Below are positions 62,959-64,000 of a stretch of 64,000 nt of DNA, piece by piece. Source of the DNA: Roseomonas sp. AR75 (GTDB lineage: Bacteria > Pseudomonadota > Alphaproteobacteria > Acetobacterales > Acetobacteraceae); assembly GCF_005222815.1 (NCBI RefSeq), contig NZ_STGB01000005.1, positions 186,001-250,000 of the forward strand. Direction: 5' to 3'. The notes under the pieces were generated by a model. The model did no database searches, was not told the DNA's origin, and saw nothing but the letters and a program-made list of their open reading frames with translations. Position 1 is the stretch's first letter. Every line of letters begins with the position of its first letter. Position numbers and translations under genes: made by a program.

Positions 62959-64000
62959 TCAGGGCGCGATGCGCCCGAGGCGCAGGAACTGCGTCTCGCC
63001 GGAGACACCCTGCACGCCGTCATTGTCGGTGACGGCGAAGGCGTTGCCCGCGGCATCCACCGCGAAACCTTCCAGCTTCTCCAGCACCGTGCCGCCGGTC
63101 GCCGCCAGGTCGGGCACGATGTCGCGCAGCAGGCGCTTGGTCACGACGGGCACCTGTGTCGCACCCGGCGCCGCGGGCGTCAGGCCGGCGACGGAGACCT
63201 CGTAGAGACGCTTCACCGCGCGGTCGCCCCACTGGTTGTTGCGCTCGATGATGATGAAGCGGTCGGGGCCCGCGCTGGTGATCTCCGAAAGCCCCATCCA
63301 GCCCGCGGGCGTTGCGCCGAGCGGATAATGCAGCACGCCCCATTCGCCGGTGGCCACGCGATAGCGCAGCAGCTTCGCATGGCCGCGCGGGTCGTCCCGC
63401 CATTCGCGCTGCACGGCGAGCCACACCGTCTCCTCCGCGCCTTCGCCGGTCACCGCCACGCCCTCGAAGCCGAAGCGGCTGGCCTGGTTCGCCAGCGCCT
63501 CCGGCAGCGCGATCGCCTGCTCGATCGCGCCGGTCGCGGAGACCCGCAGCAGCAGGTTCTGCGTCTTGTTGCGTTCCCGTTCGGGGTTGCCTTCGGAGGC
63601 GAGCCAGAAGCCGCCGCCGGGCCGCGTCGCGATGCCCTCGATATCCAGGTTCGGCGCCGCCTGGCCGTTCTGCGTCACCGTGACCGCCGCGGTGATGCGC
63701 GCCGGCGTCTGCGTCGCGTCCAGCGTCAGGATCTGCGCCTCGGCATAGTAGCTGTCGGTCACGGCGTAGAGCCTTCCGGCCACGCTGCGATCCGCGGCGA
63801 GGCCCGACAGCGCGCCCCAGGGGATCGGCGCGCCATCGGGGCCGTTCACCGATTCGATCGTCGGGTAGCGCGCCGGCCCGTCGCCCAGGCGATAGAGGCT
63901 GAGCGCGGAGCGCAGCCCGGTTTCCGGGTTGTCCACCTCGGCCGCCGCGACGAACAGGCCGCGCGACGGGATCGCCAGCAGCCCTTCCGGGCCGACGCCG
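62959..64000 (-). CDS. Phytase-like esterase-domain protein, 3' part; the gene continues past the window edge
   Basis: The reading frame is open from the right edge to the stop at 62959, about 347 residues. The visible part begins GVGPEGLLAIPSRGLFVAAAEVDNPETG, then DIEGIATRPGGGFWLASEGN, FGFEGVAVTGEGAEETVWLAVQREWR and EKLEGFAVDAAGNAFAVTDND. These are repeats of the esterase-like phytase beta-propeller (PF13449-like), as in the protein at 28213-29196. The GTG at 63936 is inside the conserved repeat and is not the start. Function is unproven; probably periplasmic. Confidence 0.8.
   Translation of the reverse strand, partial: GVGPEGLLAIPSRGLFVAAAEVDNPETGLRSALSLYRLGDGPARYPTIESVNGPDGAPIPWGALSGLAADRSVAGRLYAVTDSYYAEAQILTLDATQTPARITAAVTVTQNGQAAPNLDIEGIATRPGGGFWLASEGNPERERNKTQNLLLRVSATGAIEQAIALPEALANQASRFGFEGVAVTGEGAEETVWLAVQREWRDDPRGHAKLLRYRVATGEWGVLHYPLGATPAGWMGLSEITSAGPDRFIIIERNNQWGDRAVKRLYEVSVAGLTPAAPGATQVPVVTKRLLRDIVPDLAATGGTVLEKLEGFAVDAAGNAFAVTDNDGVQGVSGETQFLRLGRIAP

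Overview
The window is very GC-rich, about 70% by eye, and gene-dense. Most third codon positions are G or C, so nearly every gene has long shadow frames on the other strand. The content points to an alphaproteobacterium, most likely an acetic-acid-bacteria relative (Acetobacteraceae, Roseomonas-like). The reasons are MmcB, EipB (DUF1849), an aa3-type oxidase subunit IV, the DUF2066 / CDP-alcohol phosphotransferase / AI-2E / HdaA / ppk / ppx gene order, J-domain protein and BolA beside cobS-cobT, a sorbosone-dehydrogenase-like quinoprotein, and many signalling proteins. This placement is inference from gene content; there is no rRNA in the window.

Layout. 1-8.5 kb: tail of a GNAT acetyltransferase, Rrf2 regulator, mmcB, two related membrane proteins of lower GC, dgt-hldE (dNTP hydrolysis and LPS heptose synthesis), a DUF2231 membrane protein coupled to a lipoprotein quinoprotein dehydrogenase, and a PPP phosphatase. 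8.5-13.6 kb: a cyclic-di-GMP block with two tandem degenerate EAL proteins facing an intact PAS-GGDEF-EAL protein and its periplasmic partner. 13.7-26.4 kb: ABC-2 exporter, DUF29, GH1 hydrolase, histidine phosphatase, SYLF protein, an Hpt protein tail-to-tail with an HWE histidine kinase, NUDIX hydrolase, Atm1-type exporter and rpmB. 26.5-36.4 kb: a histidine-less kinase-like protein, methyltransferase, phytase-like protein, cobT-cobS, J-domain protein, bolA, DUF2889, GNAT, a 55-residue oxidase subunit and purN-purM. 36.4-44.4 kb: one long co-directional block from a DUF2066 protein to ppk and ppx. 44.4-54.9 kb: serine hydrolase, YqhA-type protein, rnd, aspS, eipB, asparaginase, thioesterase, MATE pump, alpha/beta hydrolase and a small secreted protein. 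55.2-64 kb: a PAS kinase/OmpR-type regulator pair, then an IlvD/Edd dehydratase, REC-Hpt protein, SDR and FAH hydrolase that look like a non-phosphorylative sugar-acid pathway, and a second phytase-like protein cut by the right edge.

Many neighbouring genes overlap by 1 to 4 bases (hldE/dgt, DUF2231/quinoprotein, the pseudo-EAL pair, the ABC exporter pair, purM/purN, FAH/YdhR), which implies translational coupling.

I see no phage, transposase, CRISPR array, tRNA or rRNA. The non-coding interest is in three families of palindromic repeats (types A, B and C here) and a 16-bp perfect palindrome upstream of the OmpR-type regulator. The most unusual protein-level observations are the paired catalytically dead EAL proteins, the kinase-like protein lacking both phospho-acceptor His and N-box Asn, and an in-frame insertion of foreign codon usage inside aspS.
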